NCBI GenBank assembly: GCA_019828595.1
Contig: JAHQRK010000027.1
Location: 186,001 to 250,000, forward strand
Length of the DNA stretch: 64,000 bases
Source: Aphanomyces cochlioides
Lineage: Eukaryota > Oomycota > Saprolegniomycetes > Saprolegniales > Verrucalvaceae
Reading direction: 5' to 3'
The notes beneath the pieces are model-generated. The model saw only the letters and a program-made list of their open reading frames with translations. It was not told where the DNA came from and searched no databases. Shown here one piece after another: positions 21,974 through 33,156 of this stretch (its first letter is position 1; each line of letters starts with the position of its first letter). Both the position numbers and the translations under genes were made by a program.

Positions 21974-22274
21974 TTGCAACGACGAGAAGGAAGGCTCGCG
22001 CTCAGAAGATGCAAGAAGAAAAGCCATGCGACTTCGAATTCCCCCCACTCACGCGACGCCTTTTTGCGCAATACCAACCAAGGTGGTGAATCAAATGATT
22101 TCTACTGGAGCCAACTCGAACTCGTTGACCATTGTTGGGTCCAGCAGAAATCATTTCATTGACCACCTTGGTCGGTTGCGCAAAAAGGCGTCGCGTGAGC
22201 GGGGGGGTATTTCAAAGTCGCATGGCTTTTCCTCTTGCATCTTCTTGGCTCGAGTCTTGCTTCTCGTCGTTGCA
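21974..22274. repeat. Inverted duplication with arms of about 135 bp
   Basis: Left arm 21974-22108 and right arm 22141-22274 are diverged reverse complements around a 32-bp loop. One frame of the arm reads as a protein-like stretch (RAKKMQEEKPCDFEIPP), so the arm may be a duplicated gene fragment rather than a transposon end. Substitutions are spread along both arms. Confidence 0.75.
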
Positions 22275-22745
22275 GCCACAATGAATGCAATGTGTGCATT
22301 TGGGAGGCAAGTAGGTCGATGGGAGTTTTGAGCGATGCATTCTCCTATCGCCGGCAGTTTTTACCTCCTCAAGTTAAACGTATCCTAGCGACACGCCATG
22401 ACGCGAAGTAGATTGGACATTCGCCACTTCATGTCGACGAAACAGGTCTCTATACTCGTCCTTCGTCCGTTTCCTCGGTTCTGTAAATGCGCTCACAATG
22501 GTCAAGGTCGACTTAAAAGTGGCTGACAGCCACAAAAGACGGTGAGATGGCTACGTATGTACCCTAACGCGAGGAAAATAAACAAATTAGGCGTTGTCTG
22601 GACAAGCCACTGCCAGTCGGTGGGCGGAGGCTGTCAAAGCCTTGGTGCACCAGCTTTGCGATGAGCATATCAACATTGAACACAACATGTTGACACGGAT
22701 ACCTACCAGACATCCTAAAGTGAGTTGAGGAGGGCTTTGTTGGCA
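22275..22745. other. Intergenic, no supported gene
   Basis: No recognised gene. The minus-strand continuation of the NmrA-like remnant (RTHRKWLDANKALL in another frame) reaches down to about 22720. Confidence 0.35.
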
Positions 22746-23470
22746 TCAAGCCACTTGCGGTGGGTACGCGCCTTGACCTTCGTCATAATCATCCGTCATG
22801 TCCCCCGCAACACCAGTGGCCGTCGACTCGTCAAGTGCAGCCAATGCATCGGCGATGAATGATGGAAGGCCGGCGACAGCGGCAATTCGACACATGGACC
22901 ACCTGAATCTGCTTCTCCCAGTCTCACTGATCTGCGCGACGATATCTTCCATACTCAATGCCTCTGGACCTGTCCATTCGTATGTGATGTTGTCTGTGTT
23001 GTCGCTGGCAAGACCATACGCAGCCGCACGAGCGAGGTCGTCACGCACGATCAACGACACCTTGCCGTCGTTCTCGAAAAACACAACATTGCAATCTTCG
23101 AGCAGTGTTGACGACTTTGGGAGAGAGGACATGTTGAATGCCGGGGTATCCCCCCGATCCACTTGTGGGGAGCATTGTCCAGCAGGTTATTACCTGTTCA
23201 ACAGGACGAGGTTTTCCACCCCCTGCTGTGGTTCCTCCCAGCAATCAGGCTCACCTTCTTATGTCTTCTAAGCGAGCAATAGCAATAGCTGGTTGAGCAG
23301 AGTTTGGAATTCCATGGAGAGCAGCTGCAACTTGATCATTGGGAAACTCAATGGCGTCCCTGTCGATGTCTCATTGACGCAGTTCTTCAAGGTCGTTGAG
23401 TCAACTTCCCATTCGACACTTCACAATGCGTCCAACAAATTCTCCCGCAAGTCCACCGCGACCGTCATGC
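22746..23470 (-). pseudogene. NmrA-like NAD(P)-binding oxidoreductase remnant
   Basis: The clearest part (22746-23120 minus) reads NDGKVSLIVRDDLARAAAYGL...ITYEWTGPEALSMEDIVAQISE...GLPSFIADALAAL. This matches the C-terminal half of atypical short-chain dehydrogenases of the NmrA/quinone-reductase-2 type (D-D-L/V-A, Y-x-L/W-T-G-P-E-A-L). The last segment is out of frame: RTHRKWLDANKALL follows in another phase. An isolated upstream piece, TVAVDLRENLLDAL near 23425-23465, fits the family's middle region but also in another frame. The glycine-rich nucleotide-binding start was not found. Most likely a decayed gene. Confidence 0.5.
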
Positions 23471-23951
23471 GTTCATGCCACAACGTGCGATCGCGTGGAT
23501 GCTCTCTCGCTCCTTGGAGCCCGGTTGCTGCTCGCTTGTTGTGTGCGTACACGCCTTGGGTGCAAAGTTTCCACAGTAGCTCGTCTTCCTGTTGTTCAAC
23601 TTGTCGCCTGCATGTCGTTGCAATCCACTTCGTCCATTTTGTCCAATGAATGCCATGTCTATGTGCTGGATGACTTCCCCCCCCCTTTGGACCAATCTGG
23701 GGCTTGTCGTAAGGGTTTGCAGCGACTCCCTGACGCCCACGAGCGTCTTTCAACAACGTTAGAGCTTTCGACAAGGATGGACTCTTTATTTTCACGTTCG
23801 CTTGTGCAATCTTTTCATCCTCGCGAGCGAAAACGTGCAAGGTCGGCAAATTTTAGATTGCGTCCAGTTGTGCACAGGTCCCACGATCCACTCATCACAC
23901 TTCCTCCTGGGGAAAGACAAGTGCCAACGGTCACATTGAACAATTTCCGCC

Positions 23952-25181
23952 ATGGAAGTTTTACTCAACCCTCATTTACTCGAAGCGATCTGCCAGTTTC
24001 AGACGGGCATCTTCTCCGACCTCGCGCCGCTTCCGTTCCAAGCGTTTGACCAAGAGGCATGTTTCGCGTACAAGTCCGCGCCGCGTCTCCACTACCAACG
24101 ATTCGTCGCCGACATTGACGCCAAATTCACACCGTGGCTGCAAGAACATTCCATAAGAGATATGCGTCGACTTGTCCAGTGCGTGAGCCATCTCGAGATT
24201 GCCATCGTTGCCTACGCTGCCAGGTATGGAAAGATGGACGTCCTGCGTTGTTTTCAAAAGAGCCTTCACTTCCATCCATTCTTGCTGGAACTCGCGTCAT
24301 CAAGTGGCCACAGCGATGTCGTGGCGTACTTGATGGATCAAGAATACAAGACCGGCACTAAGTTTGCCTTGGACACTGCAGCGCGCCATGGTCACTTGGA
24401 TGTCGTCCAGCTTTTGCACGATCGACTGGCTGCTCCATGCACCACTGATGCCTTTGACTGGGCTGCCATCAATGGACATTTGACAACTGTGAAGTTCTTG
24501 GCGACTCAACGAACAGAAGGATGTACACATTGGGCATTTGACATGGCCGCTGCGAATGGCCACTTGGAAGTCGTGCGGTACTTGCACTCGATTGGCGTTC
24601 CATGCACCACGCACGCCATGAACCACGCAGCGCGGTGTGGCCACCTTCAAGTCGTTCGGTTTCTCCACGAGAATCGCTTGGAAGGTTGCACGACGTCGGC
24701 GATGGACTGGGCGGCAGCCAATGGACATTTGAACGTTGTGGAGTTTCTTCACTTCAACCGACGCGAAGGATGCTCGAAGAGAGCCATGGATGATGCTGCC
24801 AGCTGTGGCCACTTGGAGACCGTTCGCTTCTTGCACTTCTATCGAAGCGAAGGCTGCACACAGTACGCGATGGACCACGCCTCTGGTCAAGGACACATGG
24901 AAGTCGTTCGCTTCCTGCACATGAATCGAACGGAAGGATGTTCGTCCCGGGCATTTTTTGAAGCCAAGCAGAATGGCCACAAGGCTGTCGAGGAATACCT
25001 TTGGTCCACTGGCTTGTGGTCATGGGGCCTTTGTCTCGAAATGCTCTTTTGGCGCATCAAACGCACCAAGTCGATCGACAGCAACGATGATATCATTGTC
25101 GATGAAAAACCAGAGCCAAGTGCCAAAACCATGACTAGTCAGCCCAGCTCGCATCAAGTCGCTTCCGCACAAGAACTATAA
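23952..25181 (+). CDS. Ankyrin-repeat protein 2
   Basis: 409 aa, single exon, ATG at 23952 in a Kozak-like CCGCCATGG context. Residues 1-100 are a family-specific N-terminal domain (MEVLLNPHLLEAICQFQTG...FTPWLQEHSIRDMRRLVQC). From about 105 to 350 there are roughly nine ankyrin units averaging about 27 residues (GHLDVVQLLH..., GHLEVVRYLHSIGVPCTTHAMNHAA). The tail (350-409) is Ser/Pro/Gln-rich. This repeat style is common in saprolegnialean genomes. Ankyrin units bind proteins; no enzymatic domain is fused. It is the intact paralogue of the broken gene at 20204. Frames antisense to the repeats are by-products of the repeated codons. Confidence 0.85.
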   Translation: MEVLLNPHLLEAICQFQTGIFSDLAPLPFQAFDQEACFAYKSAPRLHYQRFVADIDAKFTPWLQEHSIRDMRRLVQCVSHLEIAIVAYAARYGKMDVLRCFQKSLHFHPFLLELASSSGHSDVVAYLMDQEYKTGTKFALDTAARHGHLDVVQLLHDRLAAPCTTDAFDWAAINGHLTTVKFLATQRTEGCTHWAFDMAAANGHLEVVRYLHSIGVPCTTHAMNHAARCGHLQVVRFLHENRLEGCTTSAMDWAAANGHLNVVEFLHFNRREGCSKRAMDDAASCGHLETVRFLHFYRSEGCTQYAMDHASGQGHMEVVRFLHMNRTEGCSSRAFFEAKQNGHKAVEEYLWSTGLWSWGLCLEMLFWRIKRTKSIDSNDDIIVDEKPEPSAKTMTSQPSSHQVASAQEL

Positions 25182-25808
25182 TATATTAATCTATTTATGC
25201 ATTGCCCTCGCCATGCCTTCCATCGTCTCCATCTCGTCTGGCATCTTTCCAACCTCCAAGCTGTGACAGCGTATCAGTGTCGCTGTTGATACTCTTGCAC
25301 TTGAACATCAATGTACCCGCAATAATAATAATGCTTGTCAAAGTCATTTCGTGCACAAGTTCGAGGTGCATTCAGCCAAACTCCGTTGTCGCAGCGCACT
25401 TCCATCGTCACGCAATGGATACATTGAGTAATTTTGTACATGGTACTTCGCGCCTATGATTCCCTTCTGTGGGAGGCATGGCGCAATCACCTCTAGAGCC
25501 CAAGACGTCTCCGCTCGTCGTCTTTCTCGGCTTTTTCACGTCTTGAGCTCTTCCAGACTGTTTCAATCTAATGTTAGGCATGATGATGTATCTTGTGTTT
25601 CTCGAAACGTCTCGTAACGGCTTTATGTCAGATTATCCGGATAATATACGAATTATCCGGATATTCGACGGGGCCAAATTTTAAAAAATTAACCGCAGAC
25701 TGTCCCAAATCCGTTACTGAAATCAAGATAAATTTTGTCGAGAAAGTTGCATTTTAATTCCTACGACTTGCACGTGATTGCAGAATTCAGAACGCGTCAG
25801 AGCACACG
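25182..25808. other. Intergenic region upstream of the RING gene
   Basis: No gene seen. It carries the palindromic CCGGATA motifs described separately at 25629-25662, followed by an A/T-rich stretch. Confidence 0.5.
25629..25662. promoter_or_regulatory. Paired ATTATCCGGATAT motifs upstream of the RING gene
   Basis: ATTATCCGGATAAT and ATTATCCGGATAT lie about 20 bp apart, 150-180 bp upstream of the ATG at 25809. The same palindromic core occurs upstream of three other unrelated genes in the window. A regulatory role is inferred. Confidence 0.45.
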
Positions 25809-27009
25809 ATGGTCGCACACACAGAAGTGGTGAGCGACGTGATGGAAATGCGTGCCCCCGGAGTCGACATGAACGCGCCTGCTTATTGGTGTCACTTGTG
25901 CAAGCGAAATGTTGAGACCCGATTGAATGCCGAGTCGGATGAAGTCGAGTGTCAGACCTGCGGCGGCTGTTTTGTCGAAGAAGTCGAAGACGATACACCC
26001 GGACAAGACAGACCGCAAGACTTTGTTCCACCGACGGCAACAACGGAAAATAACACGCAGGAAGAAAACACAAATCATGGTCGAAGTAGGAGTCGCTCGG
26101 CAGAGGCGTCCCTTCCCGGTACAATCAACGAATTACTTCAGGTATGCCTGACGATCATGCAGGATTTTCCTCATTATGGATCTTGTAGAATCCGCGCGAA
26201 TCAATGGATGCAACAGAGTCACCACAAAACACACTATCTTCCTCAAGGCCTCGACGTGTGACGTTGGATGAGTACGTACTTGCGAAATGATTGAGTGATC
26301 TCATTCCGTCTACAGAATTTTCAACAGCGGGCCGCCTCGCACAATGCGAAACCGAATAATCACAACTCGCGGAACTCCCGTTGAAGTGTACATCACTGGA
26401 TCTGGAAGTTTTCAAAGTGGAGCTGGTCTTGTGGGAGCCATTGGAAGCTTGTTCCAGACAATACCCGTCGGTCAAGGCATTGGAAGTACAATTGGCGATT
26501 ACGCTTTTGGAAACATGACTAATATCATCAACCACCTGATGCAAAATGATCCTAATCAGGTAAGACTGTGACTCTTCCCTACCCTACGTGGTTCTTAACT
26601 CAATCCTGTTTAGCACGGTGCACCTCCTGCAGCCAAGTCTGTGGTTGAAAACCTTCCCAAAGTTCACATCTCTCAAGTAGGCTGAGCTTGTTTGCATTGG
26701 TATTCACGTCGTGGGTGTAGGAAGAAGTAGACAGCAACCATGATTGTGCAGTATGCAAAGATACATTTGAGCTCAAGGAGCAAGCTCTGAGGTTGCCTTG
26801 TAGCCACGACTTCCATTCAGATTGTATTCTTCCCTGGTTGAAACAGGTATGTCTTTGAACTTGTCGTTCTTGTTTGCTCAAACTCCTTGTAGCATAATTC
26901 GTGTCCTGTGTGCCGCTTTGAGCTACCAACGGACGATCCAGACTATGAAAGCTCGCGAACCACAGCAAACAACCACACGTCCTCCACAGAAACTACTGCA
27001 CAGCATTAG
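25809..27009 (+). CDS. RING-H2 E3 ubiquitin ligase, RNF126/RNF115-like (6 exons)
   Basis: Exons 25809-26141, 26189-26271, 26316-26559, 26614-26676, 26721-26846 and 26893-27009, all with GT-AG introns of 44-54 nt, give 321 aa. The N-terminus has a zinc-ribbon, YWCHLCKRNVE...VECQTCGGCFVEEVE (two CxxC pairs, residues about 20-60). This is followed by a Ser/Arg-rich linker and a Gly-rich central segment. The C-terminus has a RING-H2: [42 protein letters not shown]. This architecture (zinc ribbon plus C-terminal RING-H2) is that of the BCA2/RNF126 ligase family, which transfers ubiquitin to misfolded or trafficking proteins. The last intron splits the RING between WLKQ and HNSCPVC. CCGGATA palindromes lie upstream. 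Confidence 0.88.
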
Positions 27010-27982
27010 CCTCAGTGAATTATCAACTTTTAATTACTTTGTATTCGTCTGTAAGCTCTCCTCGTCCTGCATTGTGTCAACTTCGGCATCATGACGCACT
27101 GCCCTGGTTGATGCGGCAAAAACATGCTCCTTTACGAACAGGGCCTTCAGTTTTTTTTATCGAGCAGGGCCTAACATGATAGTATAAATTATAAGAGGTT
27201 TCCGATGGAGGACACTAAATCTCAGAGTATTTGACAGGGAATTTCATCTTTGCTTGCTTTACTCGAAAGAGGCCCTTAACTTGCTAAAAATATGACTGCG
27301 TTTCAACAAGACTCTGATGAAAAAATTCGAGCTCCTCGAGAGATATCTCCCCTGAGACGCTTTCCCTCAAGTTCTCCTTCTTATCTAACCAATATGAGTG
27401 AACATTTATATTTGTGGAGGTAGAGACTTTTCTTCGACCCTGTGTGAAACTACACAGGGTCGCTTGCCCAGGTGGCAAATATCTTTCGTCTCAAGTAGCT
27501 TCAACTTTGTAATCTAGTGGTTCGCCCATACAAAAAAGATTGAACCATATTAATCGTGATGTACGTGCCGATGACCCCCCTTCGACTCTATTGCTCCCCA
27601 AGTAAACTTGTTTAGCCCACATATTTGTCGTCTCGCCATTTCGAATGAGATGAGTACGATGATGGTATGTATGAAATTCGGGGGGGATGAACCCAAGAGA
27701 ATTATACTTCACTCAATTGGAGAGGAATCACATCTCCCAGGACACACAGTATATTTGGTTTAGAGTGTAGCGGCTTTTGAATCCTTCATTCATCAGCGAC
27801 GCAATTCCATCACTTCTTTGCTTGTCGTGCTCGACACAAAAATCCTCCAAAATGCATAGAATGATGAGTTCTCCTATAATTAATATATTCATTTTGAGAG
27901 TAATATCCACTCAAAGTGGGTCTGCCCCATAATCCCCGTCTTGGAGATCTCGTGCATCAGTTTCCAATCGAGCAGCCGAAGG
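27010..27982. other. Intergenic, with a perfect 11-bp hairpin
   Basis: No supported gene. A hairpin with stem CGACCCTGTGT and loop GAAACT lies at 27435-27462. Short minus-strand frames show no family resemblance. Confidence 0.45.
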
Positions 27983-30201
27983 ATGGAAGGTTCGTCCATG
28001 AAAACGCGAGTTTGTGGCTGAAATCTCTCCTAGTTGACGGGAATATCAATGCGGTGTCTGTTCTGGTTGACGAACTGCGCCATGAAGATCCAAAACTGCG
28101 CCTCCAAGCCATAAAAAAAGTCCAAGTGATCGGTCTCTCCTTTCTCTCAAGAATTGTGTTGTCATAGAAATTGTAGCATCTGCACTTGGACCTCAGCGAA
28201 CACGGGAAGAACTCCTCCCTTTCCTAAACGGTACATGACCATCGCACCGCATTTCATCACGTCAGAGCAGAAACTTTGGACGATGACGATGAAATTCTCC
28301 TCGCTTTGGCACAAGAACTTGGTACAGTGCTGCAAGGAAGTATGTGCTCAATTGATATCTCGTAGGGGAATTTGTCGAGCTCGTGGGCGGCACATTAAAT
28401 GCATATCACTTGCTCTTTTTACTGGAAGCACTCGTAGCGGTTGATGAAGCCTCTGTTCGTGACACCGTACGCGATTTATCCCCTTGGATCATCCTTCAAT
28501 GTTGCCTCCAGGCATGCAAATCTATGTGTAAAGTTATCAAGCAAATGTCGCCCGAGCACATAGCAGAACATTTTGTCGCCGTCTTGCGCCGACTTGTTAC
28601 GCGCGACTGGTATTCGTCCAATCCAACTTCTTGAAGTAACCTTTTCCAGGTATACATCCCGCATCGCTGCCTGCGGCTTGTTCCAAGTTGGCTATGACCA
28701 ACTTCCAGCGGGAATCCAAGCAGAAATGCGTGCTATGTTCGGCCAACTGTGCCGTGATGATTTGCCGCTCGTACGAAAAGCTGCAGCGGCTGCCCTCGGT
28801 AGTTTTGCATCCATGGTGCTTTGCTCGATTGCCATGGTTTTAGTCTGACAACTCTTATCCTAGATGGACTCAGCAACAGCCAACAACGAAGTCATGCCAC
28901 TCTTTCTTGCTCTCGCTCAAGACCGACAAGACTCTGTCCGATGCCAAACAGTTGAAAACGCCGTCGCTCTCTCTCTGCTCGTACCACAAGATGTCAAGAT
29001 GAATCAGCTATTGCCAGTAATTTGCGCTGCAGCTAAGGACAGCGCGTGGCGAGTCCGTTGGTCGGTGGGTAACAAGCTACCCGAAATTTGCGCCGCCATG
29101 GGACCGGAAATTGCATCCTCCACGATTTGTAAGTCAAGATCAAGGATCAATGAACCCTGGTACTAATTTTGCGTAGGCGAGATGTGTTTTATCCCACTTC
29201 TTGGCGATTCTGAAGCTGAAGTCAAAACAGTGGCGGCTTCACGTGCACATGGTGCTGCGCAGCACATTGCTCCAGCTCAATTGATCTCCAAAGTCATTCC
29301 TGCCTGTTCAAATTTAGCTCGCGATGGATCCGAGCACGTGCGGGCATCATTGGCCTCCGTTGTCATGAAGATTTCTCCATATTTGGGCCGTGATTTAGCC
29401 GTGCAGCATTTGCTTCCGCTCTTCCTTCAGGTACTCTCTTACGCTTTCGCTCTCAAAGCTAATGGCTCTGACGCTAGTTGCTGTCAGACGAAAGCTCGGA
29501 AGTACGACTCAATATTATCTCCAATTTGGAAAAAGTGAACGATGTGGTTGGGATTGACCAACTGTCACAATCGCTTCTTCCTGCTATTGTCCAGCTCGCG
29601 GAAGACCGACAGTGGCGTGTTCGTCTCGCCATCATTGAGTTCATCCCAACGCTCGCATCTCAGCTCGGCGTGCAGTACTTCGAAGAACATTTGATGGAAA
29701 TGTGCATGGGCTGGCTCTGTGATGTAGTCTTTTCTATCCGAGAGGCCGCGACACTCAACCTCCAACGCCTGACGCAGCATTTTGGCGTCGACTGGGCGTG
29801 TCAGCACATTGTTCCTCGGATTGCATCGATGCATACCAATGCAAATTATCTGTATCGAATGATTTCGCTCCATGCTGCCAAAGTTCTTGCACCGCTTATG
29901 GTCAGCGATGCCTTACAAGCTTCCGTGCTCCCACTTGTACTTGAACTTGCATCTGTACGTCTATCTCTTGGGTTTGGTCGGATGTAATGGTTGTCTCCCG
30001 TAGGATCCCGTGCCGAATATTCGTTTCAATGTCGCCAAGACCCTCGAAACACTTGTGCTGCAGTTGGATGACCAAGCGAAAGCCACTTTGGTCACCCCTT
30101 GTTTGCACACACTTGTAGCCGACAGCGACGGGGACGTCCAATACTTTGCCAGTCGTGCCCTCCATCGCATGCAGCAGCCTGCAGTCGCTGGTGCGCACTA
30201 A
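27983..30201 (+). CDS. PPP2R1: Protein phosphatase 2A scaffold subunit A (PR65), 11 exons
   Basis: Exons 27983-27989, 28034-28119, 28152-28230, 28268-28321, 28366-28466, 28512-28609, 28650-28815, 28864-29128, 29177-29430, 29478-29954 and 30004-30201 join with every phase matching to 594 aa; the family length is about 590. The protein is a run of HEAT repeats, for example VSVLVDELRHEDPKLRLQAI (repeat 1), RDWYTSRIAACGLF, DSVRCQTVENAVAL, SAWRVRWSVGNKLPEI and QWRVRLAIIEFIPTLA. It is the horseshoe scaffold that holds PP2A regulatory B and catalytic C subunits in cytoplasm and nucleus. The 7-nt first exon (ATG GAA G) is inferred from splicing phase and gives MEVDGNINAVSVLVDEL; an upstream non-spliced start is less likely. 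Introns are 31-49 nt. Confidence 0.93.
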
Positions 30202-30256
30202 GTCTGTACTAATGGAACACCCGCGGTCTTAAATAGGAAGGGATGTATATAAATAA

Positions 30257-30954
30257 TTAGTCCAAGCAGGAGCGGATACGCGGCGTCGGCGGCGACGACG
30301 TCCCGTGGCGGCTCGACGAGGAAGTGGAGGATACAAAAGTCGAAGTGGACATGCTAAACGGAGTTGACGACGCAAGAGGAAACGACACTCCGAGGGTTTG
30401 ACTCGTCGATCCAAAGGCCGTAAAGACAAAGCGAGTCGTTTCGTTGTGCACGGCCTTAAACTGAACGGAGGTTGGCGCCGCAGCGTCCGTCGCGTGTATT
30501 CGCGGCTTCTTTTCAGCTGGCGCATTGTCTAGGGACACAGAAATGATGGGATTCCAAAGCGACTGTCGGTTGTATCGTTACCTGGTGAATTGATGGCGCA
30601 GGCGTTCTTGGCTTTGCGTTTGCGATCGGCAGTCAAACATGCTGACGGCAGATCGTAGATCGCTTCGCACGATGTACTGTCGGGGGTACTCTCATCGTCG
30701 ATGGAGATACACAGCTTGGAGTCGTCCCACGCCGCGGTCGAATCGTTTGGCGAGGACGGCGATTCGTCGCAGACATGATGATGGTGGCTTGAAAACAAGA
30801 TGGCCGCCGAGGTGTCCAACTCGTCGTCGAGGAAAGGTCCGTGGGCCATCGTCGCCGCATCCAGCATTGGCTTCAAGACTGTGATTCCATCCATCGACGT
30901 GAGGCGACGCTTGTCGCTGCCAGTCGAAGAAATGGACGTCAAAGCGCAAGCCAT
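30257..30954 (-). CDS. Nuclear-type low-complexity protein (2 exons), function unknown
   Basis: Exons 30954-30582 and 30528-30257 (minus), with a 53-nt GT-AG intron, encode 214 aa. Residues 1-60 (MACALTSISSTGSDKRRL...MLDAATMAHGPFLDD) are followed by acidic and Ser-rich stretches. Basic clusters DRKRKAKN and EKKPRIH near the exon junction look like a bipartite nuclear localisation signal. The C-terminus is Ser/Thr-rich (STFVSSTSSSS) and ends PPTPRIRSCLD. No known domain is recognised. The frame is open some 13 codons upstream of the ATG (FQYLERVFGTYSG), so a longer N-terminus with another exon is possible. It is convergent with the PP2A-A gene, only 55 bp away. Confidence 0.6.
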
Positions 30955-32027
30955 ACCGGAATATGTGCCGAACACTCTTTCCAAGTATTGAAACCGTTAC
31001 TTGACTTGGTTTTTGTATACAAGGAGCAGCCAGAGTCACCCAAATTTTCCATGTGACCACCACCACATTGACGTTTCTCCAAAGTACGCATCGCCGCTGT
31101 CCATCCCATGCGAAATTGCAGCACACTCGACACGAATCGACCGTGGATCTCGATAGAAATGACACATTTCATATAGTTAGAGCTCTCTTTCAAGGCTGTT
31201 TTTCCGTCGGAAGGATGCCTTGGGACTCATTTCGATTGTGGCTTTGGGCCCGCGAAATGTCGATGATATGTGTAAACAGGACTATGCGCCATTGAAATTG
31301 TCGCGCCAGTATACAAATTTCAAGTCAACGTTCAAATTTTTGAAAACCGCACACTTGGCTCTTCTCAAACGCAGGCCGTGTGTAATTTAAACACCCGACT
31401 GGCTCATTCGATGCCGGTTCCGACGGCGGTCGCTCTCTTGGTATATCTCAATCGATAGCGAGATAGACTGCTGAATAGACTAGCTAGGCGTTGCAGAGTA
31501 TGGAGACGTTGAATGCAGCTCCAGCGGCCATACCAGTTGGTGTTTTTTTACCAGCCACGTTTAACGTAACTTTGTCGCCGCGACGTCCACTCTATTTTTC
31601 TGAAACTTCAACGCGTACTACTACAAATGAAATGCAATCAGTGCGATCAAACGAAAAAAATAATCAACAATCCATATCGATCCAGTTGGAGCCGTCTTTG
31701 AAAACGCAAGTTCACAAGCTTTCCCATCGACTCGAGGCGACATTCTTGTCACGGCGGATGGTTTGTCGACGTACGAACTGCCCTGGCACAACATAAAGTG
31801 CCACCTGTGTTCGTCGTTTTTTAAAGTGCGTTTCTACACCTGATGAGTGTGTACCGCATCCTTGCAACTTGTTTATACATGCAGCAACACATCCAAGCAT
31901 CTCAGTTTGATCAGTCGAGCACAATTCCCCGGGAAGGACTGAAGAGAAAGATACGCGCTGGCTGCGCGAAGAATGCTCGGCGGCGGAAATTTCAACTTTG
32001 AAATTTCAAAAAATGAGATTTTGGTGT
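30955..32027. other. Intergenic, with one possible small gene
   Basis: A plus-strand frame from the ATG at 31500 (METLNAAPAAIPVGVF...) runs about 99 codons. Downstream in another phase is a plausible peptide, ILVTADGLSTYELPWHNIKC. A two-exon gene is possible, but no convincing splice pair was found. Nothing else supported. Confidence 0.3.
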
Positions 32028-32058
32028 TTGGACAACCGGATTGTCCGGATAATTGACA
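32028..32058. promoter_or_regulatory. CCGGATTGTCCGGATAATTG motif next to the taspase start
   Basis: Lies within 45 bp upstream of the ATG at 32070. It is the same CCGGATAA core found upstream of the RING, M28 and VPS36 genes. Confidence 0.4.
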
Positions 32059-32069
32059 AACTTGACGGC

Positions 32070-33156
32070 ATGTGGTTCGCCGCCGTACACATTGGCGCTG
32101 GAAAGCATGGCCGAGACACCGCGGCGGCCGAAGCGAGCATGCGCGTGGCTCTAGATGCAGCGGGACGTGTGCTAGCATCCGGTGGAACTGCGGTCGCGGC
32201 AGCTGAAGCTGCCGTCATCGTCTTGGAAGATGCCGACGCCACGAATGCCGGATGCAATGGTCCACATGTCAACTTGACCACCGATGGCCGAGTCCAAACG
32301 GACGCCTCGGTTGCGGATGGTGCGACCGGTATGATAGGATGCTGTGGTGCTGTTGAAGGTGTCCGGAATCCCATCTCATTGGCAGCACATCTCCTGCGAA
32401 ATCAAGAGGCACATCAAGAGGATGCACGCCAGCCACCATTGTTCCTCGTCGGTGACGGAGCTGTCGCTGCTGCTCGCGAAGCTGGTCTGCCGACGATAGA
32501 CTACAGTTTGGAACCTATCCATGCCTCAGCGTTGAAAAAGCACGAGGACAAAGCTGCGCAGTTCCTCCTTGACACCGTTGGAGCGATATGTCTCGATAAC
32601 TCTGGCGTGGCCGCCGCTGCTGTCTCGAGCGCCGGAATTGCACTCAAAAAACCTGGTCGTGTTGGCCACGCAGGTTGCCCACGCATGGGCTGCTGTGCTC
32701 GAATCGGCTCATCAACGTACGCTTTCAGTTGCACAGGTATGACAGTCAAATGAGTGGGAGCTAAAATCCATCTAGGTCGAGGAGAACATCTCATGCAGGC
32801 TGGGTTACTTCAACACTTGGAGCGTCACATAGTCCGAAGCGAAGCTCCACTGAACACAATTATCAAGTACGTCTCCATGGTGGATAATAAACTCTAACAG
32901 CGGCTGTAGCGATACCTTCCAAGAGGCCAAAGAGTGGAATGGCGGTAATCCCGTGGAAGGCGGCGTGATTGGATTTGTGCGGCGGAACGGCGCAGCCAAG
33001 AAACGTCGACGGGACGAATCCTCTCCTCGAGTAAAGCCCCAAGTGGATTTTTTCGCAGCTTTCTCAACACCGAGTATGGGCATTGGAATGCTCTCAAGTA
33101 ACGACACAGCTCCTCATGTACAAACCTCCCCCTTTGCAAGCTTTGACACTTCCTAG
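32070..33156 (+). CDS. TASP1: Threonine aspartase 1 (taspase) family protein, 3 exons
   Basis: Exons 32070-32736, 32776-32866 and 32910-33156 give 334 aa. It begins MWFAAVHIGAGKHGR, the H-x-G-A-G start of the N-terminal-nucleophile asparaginase-2 fold. Thr169 in LLDTVGA is the expected nucleophile freed by self-cleavage. AAAVSSAGIALKKPGRVGHAG and SCTGRGEHLM are the hallmark blocks downstream. LKKPGRVGHAG and GRGEHLM match taspase better than glycosylasparaginase, and the pro-segment loop before the Thr is shorter than in animals. Family members cleave regulatory proteins after Asp. The C-terminus has a basic insert, RRNGAAKKRRRDES, that may be a nuclear signal. The CCGGATAA motif precedes the start by a few bases. 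Confidence 0.88.

Noticed and set aside
20661..24980. Long minus-strand frames opposite both ankyrin genes
   Set aside because: They mirror each other because the ankyrin units repeat in codon register; the sense strand has the recognisable protein.
30939..31193. Upstream exon for the nuclear-type gene (MENLGDSGCSLYTKTKSS)
   Set aside because: The candidate splice pair leaves the wrong phase for the known reading frame, so the simpler start at 30954 was kept.
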